NCBI RefSeq assembly: GCF_001189915.1
Contig: NZ_LFLS01000009.1
Coordinates: 1-64,000 of the forward strand
Reading direction: 5' to 3'
Source of the DNA: Herbaspirillum autotrophicum
GTDB taxonomy: Bacteria; Pseudomonadota; Gammaproteobacteria; Burkholderiales; Burkholderiaceae_D
DNA length: 64,000 nt
In this document: positions 25,185 to 34,272 of the stretch, piece after piece
How the letters are laid out: every line of letters starts with the position of its first letter
How positions within the stretch are numbered: position 1 is the stretch's first letter
Position numbers and translations under genes: made by a program
Notes under the pieces: generated by a model
What the model was told of the DNA's origin: nothing
The model's input: only the letters and a program-made list of their open reading frames with translations
Databases searched by the model: none

Positions 25185-25889
25185 TCAGGCGCGTTGCGGA
25201 ATGTTGAGGCCCTTCACCACGGCCGGTCGCGCGACGAACGCTGCCAGCACGCGCACCACCTCCGGAAAGTCGGCAATGCCGACCAGATCACCGGCTTCAT
25301 AAAAACCGATCAGATTGCGGATCCACGGGAAGGTGGCAATGTCGGCGATGGTGTAGTTGTCGCCCATGATCCACTGGCGTCCGCTCAGGCGTTGGTTGAG
25401 TACCGACAGCAGGCGCCTGGATTCCGCCACATAGCGGTCACGCGGACGTTTGTCTTCGTAATCCTTGCCGGCGAATTTGTTGAAAAAGCCGAGTTGCCCG
25501 AACATGGGGCCGATGCCGCCCATCTGGAACATCAGCCACTGTATGGTTTCGTAGCGGCCGGCCGTATCTTTGGGGATGCACTGGCCCGACTTGTCGGCCA
25601 GATAAAGCAGGATCGCGCCGGACTCGAACAGCGCCAGCGGCTTGCCGTCCGGACCATCCGGATCCAGGATGGCGGGAATCTTGTTGTTCGGATTGAGCGA
25701 CAGAAATTCCGGCGACGTCTGATCATTGGTTTCGAAACTCACCAGATGCGGCTCATATGCCAGGCCGGTTTCTTCCAGCATGATCGAGACCTTGACGCCA
25801 TTCGGTGTCGGCAAGGAATAGAGCTGGATGCGCTCGGGGTGTTGCGCCGGCCATTTTTTGGTAATCGGGAAATTGGAGATATCGCTCAT
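25185..25889 (-). CDS. Glutathione S-transferase family protein (YfcG/YghU-like)
   Basis: A 234-residue GST. The N-terminal thioredoxin-fold domain has IQLYSLPTPNGVKVSIMLEETGL, with TPNG where nucleophilic-site residues of the Nu/YfcG class lie. LNPNNKIPAILD carries the cis-Pro, and LFESGAILLYLADK the Glu-Ser glutathione-binding pair. The helical C-terminal domain ends GDNYTIADIATFPWI. The class is linked to disulfide reductase or peroxidase activity. ATG 25889 is chosen because the upstream extension has no domain content. Confidence 0.88.
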   Translation of the reverse strand: MSDISNFPITKKWPAQHPERIQLYSLPTPNGVKVSIMLEETGLAYEPHLVSFETNDQTSPEFLSLNPNNKIPAILDPDGPDGKPLALFESGAILLYLADKSGQCIPKDTAGRYETIQWLMFQMGGIGPMFGQLGFFNKFAGKDYEDKRPRDRYVAESRRLLSVLNQRLSGRQWIMGDNYTIADIATFPWIRNLIGFYEAGDLVGIADFPEVVRVLAAFVARPAVVKGLNIPQRA

Positions 25890-25969
25890 GGCATGTCCTT
25901 TGTGGAAAAATGGGCAGAGAGGGTTGTCGGAGACCGGCAGTACGGAATGATTGTTGGTGACGGCGGCGA

Positions 25970-26320
25970 TCAGCAATGCATCAGTATATTGACCAGTTTG
26001 CCAAACGGGTCGCGCACATAAAAGCGCCGTACGCCCCAGGGTTCGTCGACCGGGCCATACTCGATTGCAAAGCCGGCCCCGGTCATGCGTTCCAGCGCAA
26101 CCGCAAGATCATCGACTTCAATCGACAGATCCGGCGTGGCGGTTCCTGATCCGCCTTGCGTGGCAAAGCTGATCTGGATTGCCATTTGCTGTTGTGAGCC
26201 ATAGGTTGCAATCCAGCCTTGATCCATCAATACATCGAGTCCCAGCACATCGTGATAAAAGCGCCCCGCCGCAGCCGTCGCTGGCGTATTGATATTGGCA
26301 ACAATCCGTTTGACTTGCAT
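25970..26320 (-). CDS. VOC/glyoxalase-fold protein
   Basis: A 116-residue vicinal-oxygen-chelate protein with one pair of beta-alpha-beta-beta-beta modules. Segments KRIVANINTPATAAAGRFYHDVLGL and VRRFYVRDPFGKLVNIL are typical ends of the two modules. Such proteins act as glyoxalases, dioxygenases or antibiotic-binding proteins, and no metal-ligand set is clear enough to choose. ATG 26320 is used. It is the first gene of a three-gene minus-strand group. Confidence 0.8.
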   Translation of the reverse strand: MQVKRIVANINTPATAAAGRFYHDVLGLDVLMDQGWIATYGSQQQMAIQISFATQGGSGTATPDLSIEVDDLAVALERMTGAGFAIEYGPVDEPWGVRRFYVRDPFGKLVNILMHC

Positions 26321-26794
26321 GCGAGAAACTCCCAGAAGCAATGGCTGCGATGAGCGGCAACTTTACCATGGGCGGACGGCGCAGGTTGGCGGCCACAGGA
26401 TTGGATTGCCGGGATGAAATGTGGTCCGCAAGAAATGATCGCGATGCGTTTGCAACAAATGCTGAAGCGCCGCATTTGAGGTTGCGCGCGAGCTGGCGTC
26501 ATAGGGAAATCAGGCGCATCACACGCAGCAATCGCGCTGCGGCGAGTCCCGCGCAGCCTTGCCGGCAAAATATATTGTTGAGGGTTGAGCACCCAAACGG
26601 TGAAAACTGTTATCGAAATATTACTAATTATTATTAAAAAAACAACAATTGTGCATTCGAATATCTTTTACAATCAGTTTCGATAGTTTTTTGATAACGA
26701 ATGCTCCTGAGTATTGCTGCTCGGCATATGATGGGGGCAAACGATACTTTCATTCCGGCTGGTCCGATTGTCCGTATTAAAGTAGGGGGGGAGA
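26321..26794. other. Intergenic region upstream of the pel leader
   Basis: The 474 bases between the VOC gene (-) and the pel leader ORF (+) hold no supportable gene of normal size. 26620-26700 is strikingly AT-rich (ATTACTAATTATTATT followed by A-runs), unlike the rest of the window, and is the best place for the pel promoter or nucleoid-protein binding. I could not identify a c-di-GMP riboswitch or a clear regulator site. Confidence 0.5.
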
Positions 26795-26878
26795 ATGAGC
26801 AACGCTATACATTGCGCTGATCGTTTCATATCAGCTACCCGTTTTACCGCTGACGCGGCTGCGAAAGGCCTGTTTTGA
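26795..26878 (+). CDS. Putative 27-residue leader ORF coupled to pelA
   Basis: The ORF starts ATG AGC AAC GCT and encodes 27 residues (starting MSNAIHCADRF and ending AAAKGLF). An unusually strong purine run, AGGGGGGGAG (26784-26793), stands directly before the ATG. The TGA stop at 26876-26878 overlaps the TTG start of pelA at 26875-26877, the same geometry as ATGA coupling. No database support is possible here, so coding is inferred from the ribosome site and the overlap. Confidence 0.5.
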   Translation: MSNAIHCADRFISATRFTADAAAKGLF

Positions 26879-29787
26879 TACCGGCGTTGCGTCGTTATTG
26901 CGGCCTGGCATTGACACTGTTGCTGTCCTGCGCAGGCGTCACTGCCCAGACTGCACCGGTGTCGGCACTGTCGTCGGCCGCATTCTATTACGGCGAACAG
27001 CCGCCGCTTTCCGATTTGCAGGCATTCGATATTGCCGTGGTCGAACCGGATCACGTGCGCCATCCTGCACAGCGCAGTCGTTCCGGTGACAGTGGCAGGC
27101 ACGAGTTGTTCGCCTATGTCTCCCTCGGTGAAGTGCATTCCACGCGTGACTATTACAAGCAACTCCCGGCCGGCAGTCTGCGCACCGAGAACGCGGCCTG
27201 GAACAGCAGCGTGATCGATCAGACGGCACCCGGCTGGAGCGAATTCTTTTTGTCGAAAATCATCGCGCCGCTGTGGGAAAAAGGCTGGCGCGGTTTCTTC
27301 CTCGATACGCTGGACTCTTATCAGTTGTTTGCCAAGACCGATGCTGAACGCAAGATTCAGGTCGATGCCATGGTCGCCACATTGCGCGAATTCAAGCGCC
27401 GTTATCCGGATGCCAAACTGATTCTGAATCGCGGCTTTGAAATGCTGCCGGAGATTGCCCCGCTGACCTATGCTGTGGCGGCGGAATCGCTGTATAGCCG
27501 CTACGATGCCGGCCGTCGTCAATACGGTGCGGTGCCGGAAAATGATCGCTCGTGGTTGCTGGCGCATATGGAACTGGTGCGCGATCAGTATCACTTGCCG
27601 GTGATCTCCATCGATTATGTTGATCCGGCCAAACCGAACGCGCGCGAACTGGCACGCGCCACCGCGAAGAAAATTGCCGCGCACGGTTTCATTCCGTGGG
27701 TTGCCGATGGCGGTCTCGCTTCGATGGGTGTCAGCAATATCGAAACCATTCCACGGACCGTGCTGGTACTACTGGATGTGCCTGCCGGCGAGGATTTGCA
27801 CACCACGGAAGCGCAACGCTTTCTCGGTATCCATCTGAACTATCTTGGTCTGCGCTATGAGTTTGTCGACCTGGCGTCGGAATCGCTGCCGCAAAAAATT
27901 CTGGCCGGCCGCTATGCCGGCGTGGTGAGCTGGTTTGCTGGCGGCGCCTATCACCCGGAATTGTTGCCATGGCTCAAAAAGCGCAAGGATGAAGGCGTGC
28001 CGGTAGCGATTCTGAGCAAGCTGGGCTTTCAATTGTCACCGGCGGCGGCAACGCAATTGGGGTTGACCGCATTTACCACTGGCAAGCCGGACAAGTTGAC
28101 GGTGGTATCCAGTGATCCGGAAATGATCGGCTTCGAAACACCGCCGCGTCCGGACCGGACTGAAATCGACTTTTTGCGACTGGCCAATGCCAGCGATAAA
28201 TCCTTGTTGCGGTTGCAGGATGGGCGCGGCAATATTTACGACGCTGCGGCAATCACGCCGTGGGGCGGATTTGCATTGTCGCCGTTTGTGGTGGCCAGCA
28301 TTCCGGGTACCGAACAATCGTTTTGGGTGTTGCAGCCGCAGAAATTCTTGCGGGCGGCATTGCGCCTGCCGGAGATGCCGGTGCCCGATGTCACGACCGA
28401 AGGCGGGCGCCGCATTCTGATGAGTCACGTCGATGGCGACGGCTTTGCGTCACGGGCAGAAGTACCTGGCACACCGTTATCGGTGCAGGTATTGCAAAAG
28501 GAGATCTGGGAAAAATATCAGATTCCGGTGACGATTTCGGTGATCGAAGGCGAAATCAGCCCGAAGGGCGTGTATCCGCAACTGTCGGCGCAAACCGAGG
28601 CACTGGCCAGAAAACTGTTTCAACTGCCGTATGTGGAACCGGCCAGCCATACTTATTCGCATCCGTTTTCGTGGCGCGATGCGATGGATCCGGAACGGGC
28701 GGCGGTGGCTCATGTGCCCGGCGAAGAAGAAGCACACCGTCTGGATGTACCCGGTTACGTGTTTGATTTGCAGCGTGAAATCAAGGGCTCGATGGATTAC
28801 GTCAATACCTTGCTGGGCGGCGGCAAAAAGGCCGAAGTGCTGCTCTGGACCGGGAATTGCGAACCGTTGCCGGCGGCCATTGCGCAAACCTATCTCGATG
28901 GCTACCTGAACATGAATGGCGGCGATACGCTGATCACCGAAAGCAACAAGACCTGGACCGAGATTGCCTCGCAAGGAATTCGCAAAAAGGGCTGGTACCA
29001 GGTGTTTGCGCCTAACCAGAATGAGAATGTCTATACCAATAACTGGACCGGCCCGTTTTATGGTTTCGAGCGCGTGATCGAAACCTTCAAGCTGACCGAA
29101 GAGCCGGTGCGCTTCAAGCCGGTCGATATCTATTTCCATTTTTATGCCGGCACCAAGCCAGCCACGCTGGGCGCGCTGCAAAAGATTCATAGCTGGGCCG
29201 TTGCGCAACCGTTCACCCGTTTGTATTCCTCGCAGTACATCCGCAAGGTGCTGGATTTTGAAAACACCAGCTACGCCCGCAGCATTGATGGCGGTGATCT
29301 GGTGATCCGTACCGGCAAGCACTTGCGTACCTTGCGCTTGCCACCCGGCGCGGCGACGCCATCGCTCAGCGTCAGCAGCGGCGTAGCCGGCGTGGCGCCG
29401 GGACCAGCCGGTGCCTATCTGATCACCAGTGCCGGCGAAGTGCGGGTGTCGTCGCAGCCACAGGTCAAACCGATTTTGGCTTTATACGAAGCAAGCGGTG
29501 CCGTCAGCAATTTCAGCCGTACCGAAACCGCCGGCGGCAGCAATCTCAGCTTTACGCTGAGTGCCAATGGCGCCGCCAGCTTCAGCGTCAGCAACAGCAA
29601 CAAATGCAGTGCGACGGCAGACGGCAAGGCGCTGACGCGTTCAGCCGGTAACAAGAACAGCATCGCATCATCCAAATACGCAGCACAATCGGCAGCACAC
29701 TTGGCCATTACACAATATGAAATCAGGACCTCGCCAAACAACTTCGCAACCACCGAATACAACGTACGCGTTCAATGCGCCGCATGA
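26875..29787 (+). CDS. pelA: Pel polysaccharide hydrolase/deacetylase
   Basis: A 970-residue periplasmic enzyme that trims and partially de-N-acetylates the Pel polymer. After a signal peptide (ALTLLLSCAGVTAQ), a TIM-barrel glycoside hydrolase domain (about 35-290) has the catalytic-type E204 in AAESLYSRYD. A linking domain (about 295-500) follows. The deacetylase domain has HVDGDGF (D520) and SHTYSHPF (H592, H596), with the same spacing as the catalytic set reported for Pseudomonas PelA. The start is TTG with AAAGG upstream, overlapping the leader ORF stop. The 3' end overlaps pelB by 71 bases. Confidence 0.95.
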   Translation: MIPALRRYCGLALTLLLSCAGVTAQTAPVSALSSAAFYYGEQPPLSDLQAFDIAVVEPDHVRHPAQRSRSGDSGRHELFAYVSLGEVHSTRDYYKQLPAGSLRTENAAWNSSVIDQTAPGWSEFFLSKIIAPLWEKGWRGFFLDTLDSYQLFAKTDAERKIQVDAMVATLREFKRRYPDAKLILNRGFEMLPEIAPLTYAVAAESLYSRYDAGRRQYGAVPENDRSWLLAHMELVRDQYHLPVISIDYVDPAKPNARELARATAKKIAAHGFIPWVADGGLASMGVSNIETIPRTVLVLLDVPAGEDLHTTEAQRFLGIHLNYLGLRYEFVDLASESLPQKILAGRYAGVVSWFAGGAYHPELLPWLKKRKDEGVPVAILSKLGFQLSPAAATQLGLTAFTTGKPDKLTVVSSDPEMIGFETPPRPDRTEIDFLRLANASDKSLLRLQDGRGNIYDAAAITPWGGFALSPFVVASIPGTEQSFWVLQPQKFLRAALRLPEMPVPDVTTEGGRRILMSHVDGDGFASRAEVPGTPLSVQVLQKEIWEKYQIPVTISVIEGEISPKGVYPQLSAQTEALARKLFQLPYVEPASHTYSHPFSWRDAMDPERAAVAHVPGEEEAHRLDVPGYVFDLQREIKGSMDYVNTLLGGGKKAEVLLWTGNCEPLPAAIAQTYLDGYLNMNGGDTLITESNKTWTEIASQGIRKKGWYQVFAPNQNENVYTNNWTGPFYGFERVIETFKLTEEPVRFKPVDIYFHFYAGTKPATLGALQKIHSWAVAQPFTRLYSSQYIRKVLDFENTSYARSIDGGDLVIRTGKHLRTLRLPPGAATPSLSVSSGVAGVAPGPAGAYLITSAGEVRVSSQPQVKPILALYEASGAVSNFSRTETAGGSNLSFTLSANGAASFSVSNSNKCSATADGKALTRSAGNKNSIASSKYAAQSAAHLAITQYEIRTSPNNFATTEYNVRVQCAA

Positions 29788-32700
29788 ACGTCTGAAATTG
29801 TTTTCGCCGTGGACGATCGCCGGTTTCGGACTGGCGGTCGGCCTCGGACTGGTGCTCGTTTATCCGCACACGCCGCTGGAGCAACGCTTCTCGACGACGG
29901 CCAATGGCGCGCGTCCGGACCGGTTGACGGTGGAGTACCTGAAAGTGTTTCTGAAGGCGCAACCCAAGGCCGACAGTTTGCGCGCAGAGCTGGTCAAGCA
30001 ACTGGTGTTGCTGGGCTTGTACGACGAAGCGCGCACGCAGTTGGCGTTGTTGCGCAAAGCGCCGGACCAGCGTTATCAACTGACCGCCGACTGGTATGAG
30101 TATCAGATACTGGAAAACGAAACCTATGCGGAACCGGAAAATTCACCGGAACGCAAGACACGGATGGCGCAGTTGCAGGCATTCCAGCGTGAATTGCTGA
30201 AGCAGCCGCTTGATGCCAGTCAGTTGCAAACGGTGGCGCAACGGGCGCTGGCGCAGGGCGATATCGCTACCGGCACGGCGGCGTTGCAATTGCTGGCCAA
30301 GAATCCGAGTGCGCTGAGCGTCGATCAGAATGTGGCATCGGCGTTGCAGAGTCTCGGGTTGGGCGACTACCGCAGCAGCGCGGCGTTCTATTTCCGCGCC
30401 ATGGATGACAGCTCCAATATCGACCGCCAGCGAGAATACTATCTGAGCGCCTTGCGCACCTTGCAGTCCGGTCGTCTGTATGACGAAGCGATCGCCGCCG
30501 CCGATGCCCATATCGGGCCACTCAGCCGCGACAAGCCAACCTTGCTGTTCCTGGCGCGGCTGGCGCAATCGTCCAACAAGCTGGACGCTGCCGAACGTTA
30601 CATCAAGCAATTGCTGAAGCTGTCGATGCTCAAGCCGCGCGGTGATGCGCGCCCGGCGCGGCAACAGGTCAGGTATCAAAGCATGCAGGAATACGCCGCC
30701 AATCTGCGCGAGACCATGCTGCATCCGCAATATCAGATCGGTGCCGTGCATATCATTCGTGCTGCCGATACCAGCGGACCATTACAAGCCAGTCTGCCGT
30801 TCGACGATGAAAGCTACACGCTGAGTTACAACATTTTCCTGGCCAACCGCAATCTGACCGATGCCCGCTTGCTGGCGCAATCGGCAGTACGGCAGCAGCC
30901 CGGTTCGGCGGCCTGGAACAAGCGGCTGGCGGAAGTCAGCGAGTGGAGCGGCGCGCCGGATCAGGCGCTGACAGCGTGGCAGAACTATGCCCGGGTCAGC
31001 GGCGATGAAGCCGGTTGGGATGCGGTGCTGCGCCTGAGTCAGGGGACCTATTCGCAAGGGCCGCAGCAGGCGGCGCTGGAACACAAGCTGCGCACCGATC
31101 CGAACAATCCCAAGTGGCTGGATCTGTTGCTGAGCCAAAGCGAAACCGTCGGCGATCCGCGCCGTGCGGCAGCGTTGCTGGAAGGGCGGTTGGGCAGCAG
31201 CAATCGGGCACCGCAGTTTGCCGCCCAGCGCGAACGTGAATTTCAACTGCTGGCTGCCGTCTACGAACGCAGCGGCGATGATGCGCAAGCGCTGGCAACC
31301 TTGCGGCGGGCGCAGGCCGAGTTCGGTCCCAAGGCCAGCTATGCCTTGCTGATCGCCAATCAGTTGTATCGTCGGGGTCGGATCGAAGAAGCGATGGCGG
31401 CGTTGCAGGAAGCAGCGCCGGTGACGCCGGCCGACAACGGCGAATTCTGGCGCACGCATGCAGAAGTGGCGCGGTTCCTGCAGCAAGATGAAGTGGCGCG
31501 CGACAGCTATCGCCGCTTGCTGACATCGAACCAGCAAACCGATGCCGACATCACCAACATGATTGCCTTGATCGAAGACGAGCAACCATTGGCGGCGGCC
31601 AACCTGGCCGAGTTCGGCTATCTCAAGAGCGGCAAGCCGGAATTCGCGACCCAGGCACTGGGCAACCGCATGCGTGCACTCGACTATCGCGGCGCGCAAG
31701 CATTCCTGGATCAGTTGCCAGCGTCCGCGCTGGTCAAGCTGGAACGCAATGGCAACTTCCTTGCCGCGCGCGCCGAAGTGCGGCAAGCCAATCGCAATAT
31801 CAAGGGCGCTGCCAGCGACTTGCGGGCGGCACTGGTGATCAGTCCCGGTGACAGCAATTTGCGCGCCGGTCTGATCTGGACCATGATCGCCCAACGCGAC
31901 ACTCACGGTCTCAAACGGGTGTTGCGTTTGTGGTCGGCCGATGCCGAAAGCAATGCGCTGATGTGGGGACCGTTCGCAGCGGCCAACATGTCGATCAACC
32001 GGCAACGCACGGCATTGCATTGGTTTCGCAAATCGGGTTTCCTGAAAAATGATTACTTGTGGTTGCTGAATTACGCCGAGTGCCTGGAAGCCAACAGCCA
32101 GCCTGATCTGGCCTGGCGCATCCGACGCAAGGCATGGCTCGATTTGCGCAAACCGGAAGTGTTGAGCAATGCCAATCCGGGGCAGTTGCGTGACATCCGT
32201 GACCGTCTGGCGTCACTGGCGCCGATGTTCATGCAATCCGATGCCAGCAACCGGGTCATGCAATCGCTGTTGCGTGCGGATGTCGCCAAACTGGCCGCGA
32301 CGCCGGAAGCGGTGCCGGTACCGGCCGATGGACCGGCGCTGTTGCGATTGCTGGAAAGCGAACGTGTGCAAGCCAAAGGCACGGCCGCCACCGAAGCCAG
32401 CCTGAAGGGCATGTTTGCCGCACCCGGTACCCGGCGCGACGATGCACGGCTCTCGGCCAGCGTGCGGGAAGTGGCACTGGCCTATGCCTTGAGTCAGGAA
32501 TCCTATGACCTGGCGCATGCGTGGCTGGCGACCCGTTTTGCCAACAACATGGACAAGCCGTTGTGGGGTGAATTCTCGCTGACGCTGGCCGACAATGACC
32601 GCGATCATCTGAATCAATTGCTCGATAACGTGGCCGACTGGTTGCCGATGTATGAACGCATCGATGCCGCCAAACTGGCCGGACGCGATCCGCTGGCGCA

Positions 32701-33703
32701 AACACTGGCCTTCGATCAACTGGCGATTCTGCCGCATGACGAAGAGTTGCATCAGCGCCTGACCAGTCTGGTAACCGAAGATCCGGCTTCGTTCTCGGCC
32801 TCGGTCACACGCTTGCGCGATGCGCCGTGGCAAGGCACGCGCTCGGAAGTGCAGAGCGGCTGGTCGATCACGGGCGGCACGCGCTTGTATGTCAAGTTGA
32901 GCCAGATCAATCAAAGCAGCAGCGACGACACCCAAATGGTCAATGTGCCGGCGCTGGACCGGCTGGTGGAAGTCACCGTTCGTCGTCGTCTCGATAAAGG
33001 TTTTGTGGCGTTCAGCGTGTCGCATCGTCAGGCCGCTGCCGATACCAACGGCGCACGGGTCGACTTCAGCACCGCGTTGACCGGACGCCTGACCATGACC
33101 GGTGAGATCGGCATCCATCAGATGGCAACCGAGTCGGTGCTGATGCGCGTCGGTGGCATGCGCAGTGGTGCCGATCTGAATCTGAATTATGCGGTGACCC
33201 ACAATGAGTATCTGAGCGGCGGCATCGGCTGGCAGCAGTACGCGACGCAAGCCGGCACCAGGCTTGGCAGCGGCACCAACTTCAATCTGGAAGCCGGTAC
33301 CCATTTCCGCATCGAGTATCCGAATCTGACCTTGCGCACTTACGTATCGGGCAGCAATTTCAAGGACAAGGGCTCTTACGATGCGCAGATCGCGCGACTG
33401 GTGCCGCCGGGGACCGACCCCGCCACGTATCGTTACATGCCGGTCAACACCCGCGTCTACGGTATCAGCCTGGGTGCCGGCACGGTCATCGACAACACGT
33501 ATACGCGCGGCTGGCGGCCGTTCGGCGAATTCGGCATGACGTATACACCGGACTTGGGCTGGGGCCGCAATTTCCGCACCGGCGTGCAAGGAAGCGTGAT
33601 CGGGCAGGATGTATTAAGCGTGCAGTTGCAAAGCATCAGCGCGACCGCGAATTCACCACAGAGGTCTTTTGAGCTAGGAGTAAATTACAAATGGTTATAT
33701 TAA
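29717..33703 (+). CDS. pelB: Pel export outer-membrane porin with TPR scaffold
   Basis: A 1328-residue protein. An N-terminal membrane anchor (WTIAGFGLAVGLGLVLVYP, about 30-48) is followed by long periplasmic helical TPR-like repeats (about 70-1000). The C-terminal beta-barrel of about 280 residues ends FELGVNYKWLY with a terminal aromatic, as outer-membrane proteins do. It exports Pel and brings PelA to the exit site. It is longer than Pseudomonas PelB (about 1190 residues). ATG 29717 overlaps the end of pelA by 71 bases; a later start such as TTG 29797 just before the anchor is possible. Confidence 0.94.
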   Translation: MKSGPRQTTSQPPNTTYAFNAPHERLKLFSPWTIAGFGLAVGLGLVLVYPHTPLEQRFSTTANGARPDRLTVEYLKVFLKAQPKADSLRAELVKQLVLLGLYDEARTQLALLRKAPDQRYQLTADWYEYQILENETYAEPENSPERKTRMAQLQAFQRELLKQPLDASQLQTVAQRALAQGDIATGTAALQLLAKNPSALSVDQNVASALQSLGLGDYRSSAAFYFRAMDDSSNIDRQREYYLSALRTLQSGRLYDEAIAAADAHIGPLSRDKPTLLFLARLAQSSNKLDAAERYIKQLLKLSMLKPRGDARPARQQVRYQSMQEYAANLRETMLHPQYQIGAVHIIRAADTSGPLQASLPFDDESYTLSYNIFLANRNLTDARLLAQSAVRQQPGSAAWNKRLAEVSEWSGAPDQALTAWQNYARVSGDEAGWDAVLRLSQGTYSQGPQQAALEHKLRTDPNNPKWLDLLLSQSETVGDPRRAAALLEGRLGSSNRAPQFAAQREREFQLLAAVYERSGDDAQALATLRRAQAEFGPKASYALLIANQLYRRGRIEEAMAALQEAAPVTPADNGEFWRTHAEVARFLQQDEVARDSYRRLLTSNQQTDADITNMIALIEDEQPLAAANLAEFGYLKSGKPEFATQALGNRMRALDYRGAQAFLDQLPASALVKLERNGNFLAARAEVRQANRNIKGAASDLRAALVISPGDSNLRAGLIWTMIAQRDTHGLKRVLRLWSADAESNALMWGPFAAANMSINRQRTALHWFRKSGFLKNDYLWLLNYAECLEANSQPDLAWRIRRKAWLDLRKPEVLSNANPGQLRDIRDRLASLAPMFMQSDASNRVMQSLLRADVAKLAATPEAVPVPADGPALLRLLESERVQAKGTAATEASLKGMFAAPGTRRDDARLSASVREVALAYALSQESYDLAHAWLATRFANNMDKPLWGEFSLTLADNDRDHLNQLLDNVADWLPMYERIDAAKLAGRDPLAQTLAFDQLAILPHDEELHQRLTSLVTEDPASFSASVTRLRDAPWQGTRSEVQSGWSITGGTRLYVKLSQINQSSSDDTQMVNVPALDRLVEVTVRRRLDKGFVAFSVSHRQAAADTNGARVDFSTALTGRLTMTGEIGIHQMATESVLMRVGGMRSGADLNLNYAVTHNEYLSGGIGWQQYATQAGTRLGSGTNFNLEAGTHFRIEYPNLTLRTYVSGSNFKDKGSYDAQIARLVPPGTDPATYRYMPVNTRVYGISLGAGTVIDNTYTRGWRPFGEFGMTYTPDLGWGRNFRTGVQGSVIGQDVLSVQLQSISATANSPQRSFELGVNYKWLY

Positions 33704-33717
33704 CTGGTGGACATACT

Positions 33718-34263
33718 ATGAAAACACACATCCTCAATTTTTCCCGCATTCTGCTGGCAGGCGTCCTGTTGGCAGTGTTGGCGGCGTGTTCGACGGTGGA
33801 CGTCGGCCCGGCACCAACGTTGGAAGCCAAAGCATCATGGGCCTTGCTGCCATTTGCCAACAATACGGAAACACCGCAAGCCGGTTTGCGGGCCGAAGCC
33901 ATTTCGGAAAGTCTGTTGCGCGCCAATGGCGTGAACAATCTGCGTCGCTATCCAAGCAATCTGAATACCGAAACCTTGTTTGAACCGATGGATCGCAAGC
34001 AACTCGATGCCGCGCTGGAATGGGCCCGCGCCGAGAACCTGAAATATGCATTGACCGGTACCGTCGATGAATGGCGTTACAAGGTCGGTATCGATGGCGA
34101 ACCGGCAGTCGGCCTGACCTTGCAATTGATTGAAGTATCCAGCGGCAACGTGGTGTGGGCAGCCAGTGGCGGTAAAACCGGCTGGAGCCGCGAAGCTTTG
34201 TCTGCAGTGGCGCAGAAATTGTCGCGCACCTTGCTTAATCCTCTGATCGCCAGTGCGCGCTGA
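33718..34263 (+). CDS. pelC: Pel outer-membrane lipoprotein
   Basis: A 181-residue lipoprotein. The signal peptide ILLAGVLLAVLAAC has a lipobox ending at C24. The mature domain resembles the PelC/CsgG-like fold with GKTGWSREALSAVAQKLSRTLL at the end. In Pseudomonas, PelC forms a dodecameric ring below the PelB barrel that guides the polymer. I chose ATG 33718 for the shorter signal peptide. ATG 33691, preceded by TAGGAG and overlapping pelB by 13 bases, is also possible. Confidence 0.92.
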   Translation: MKTHILNFSRILLAGVLLAVLAACSTVDVGPAPTLEAKASWALLPFANNTETPQAGLRAEAISESLLRANGVNNLRRYPSNLNTETLFEPMDRKQLDAALEWARAENLKYALTGTVDEWRYKVGIDGEPAVGLTLQLIEVSSGNVVWAASGGKTGWSREALSAVAQKLSRTLLNPLIASAR

Positions 34264-34272
34264 CAGGTTGCC

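Noticed and set aside
26700-26875. c-di-GMP (GEMM) riboswitch before pelA
   Set aside because: I could not find the conserved GEMM core or its tetraloop-receptor pairing. The G-run is better explained as the leader ORF ribosome site.
26674-27684. Long reading frame on the minus strand across the start of pelA
   Set aside because: It is antisense to a well-supported pelA, has no family resemblance and an unusual His/Arg/Gln-rich composition typical of shadow frames in GC-rich genes.
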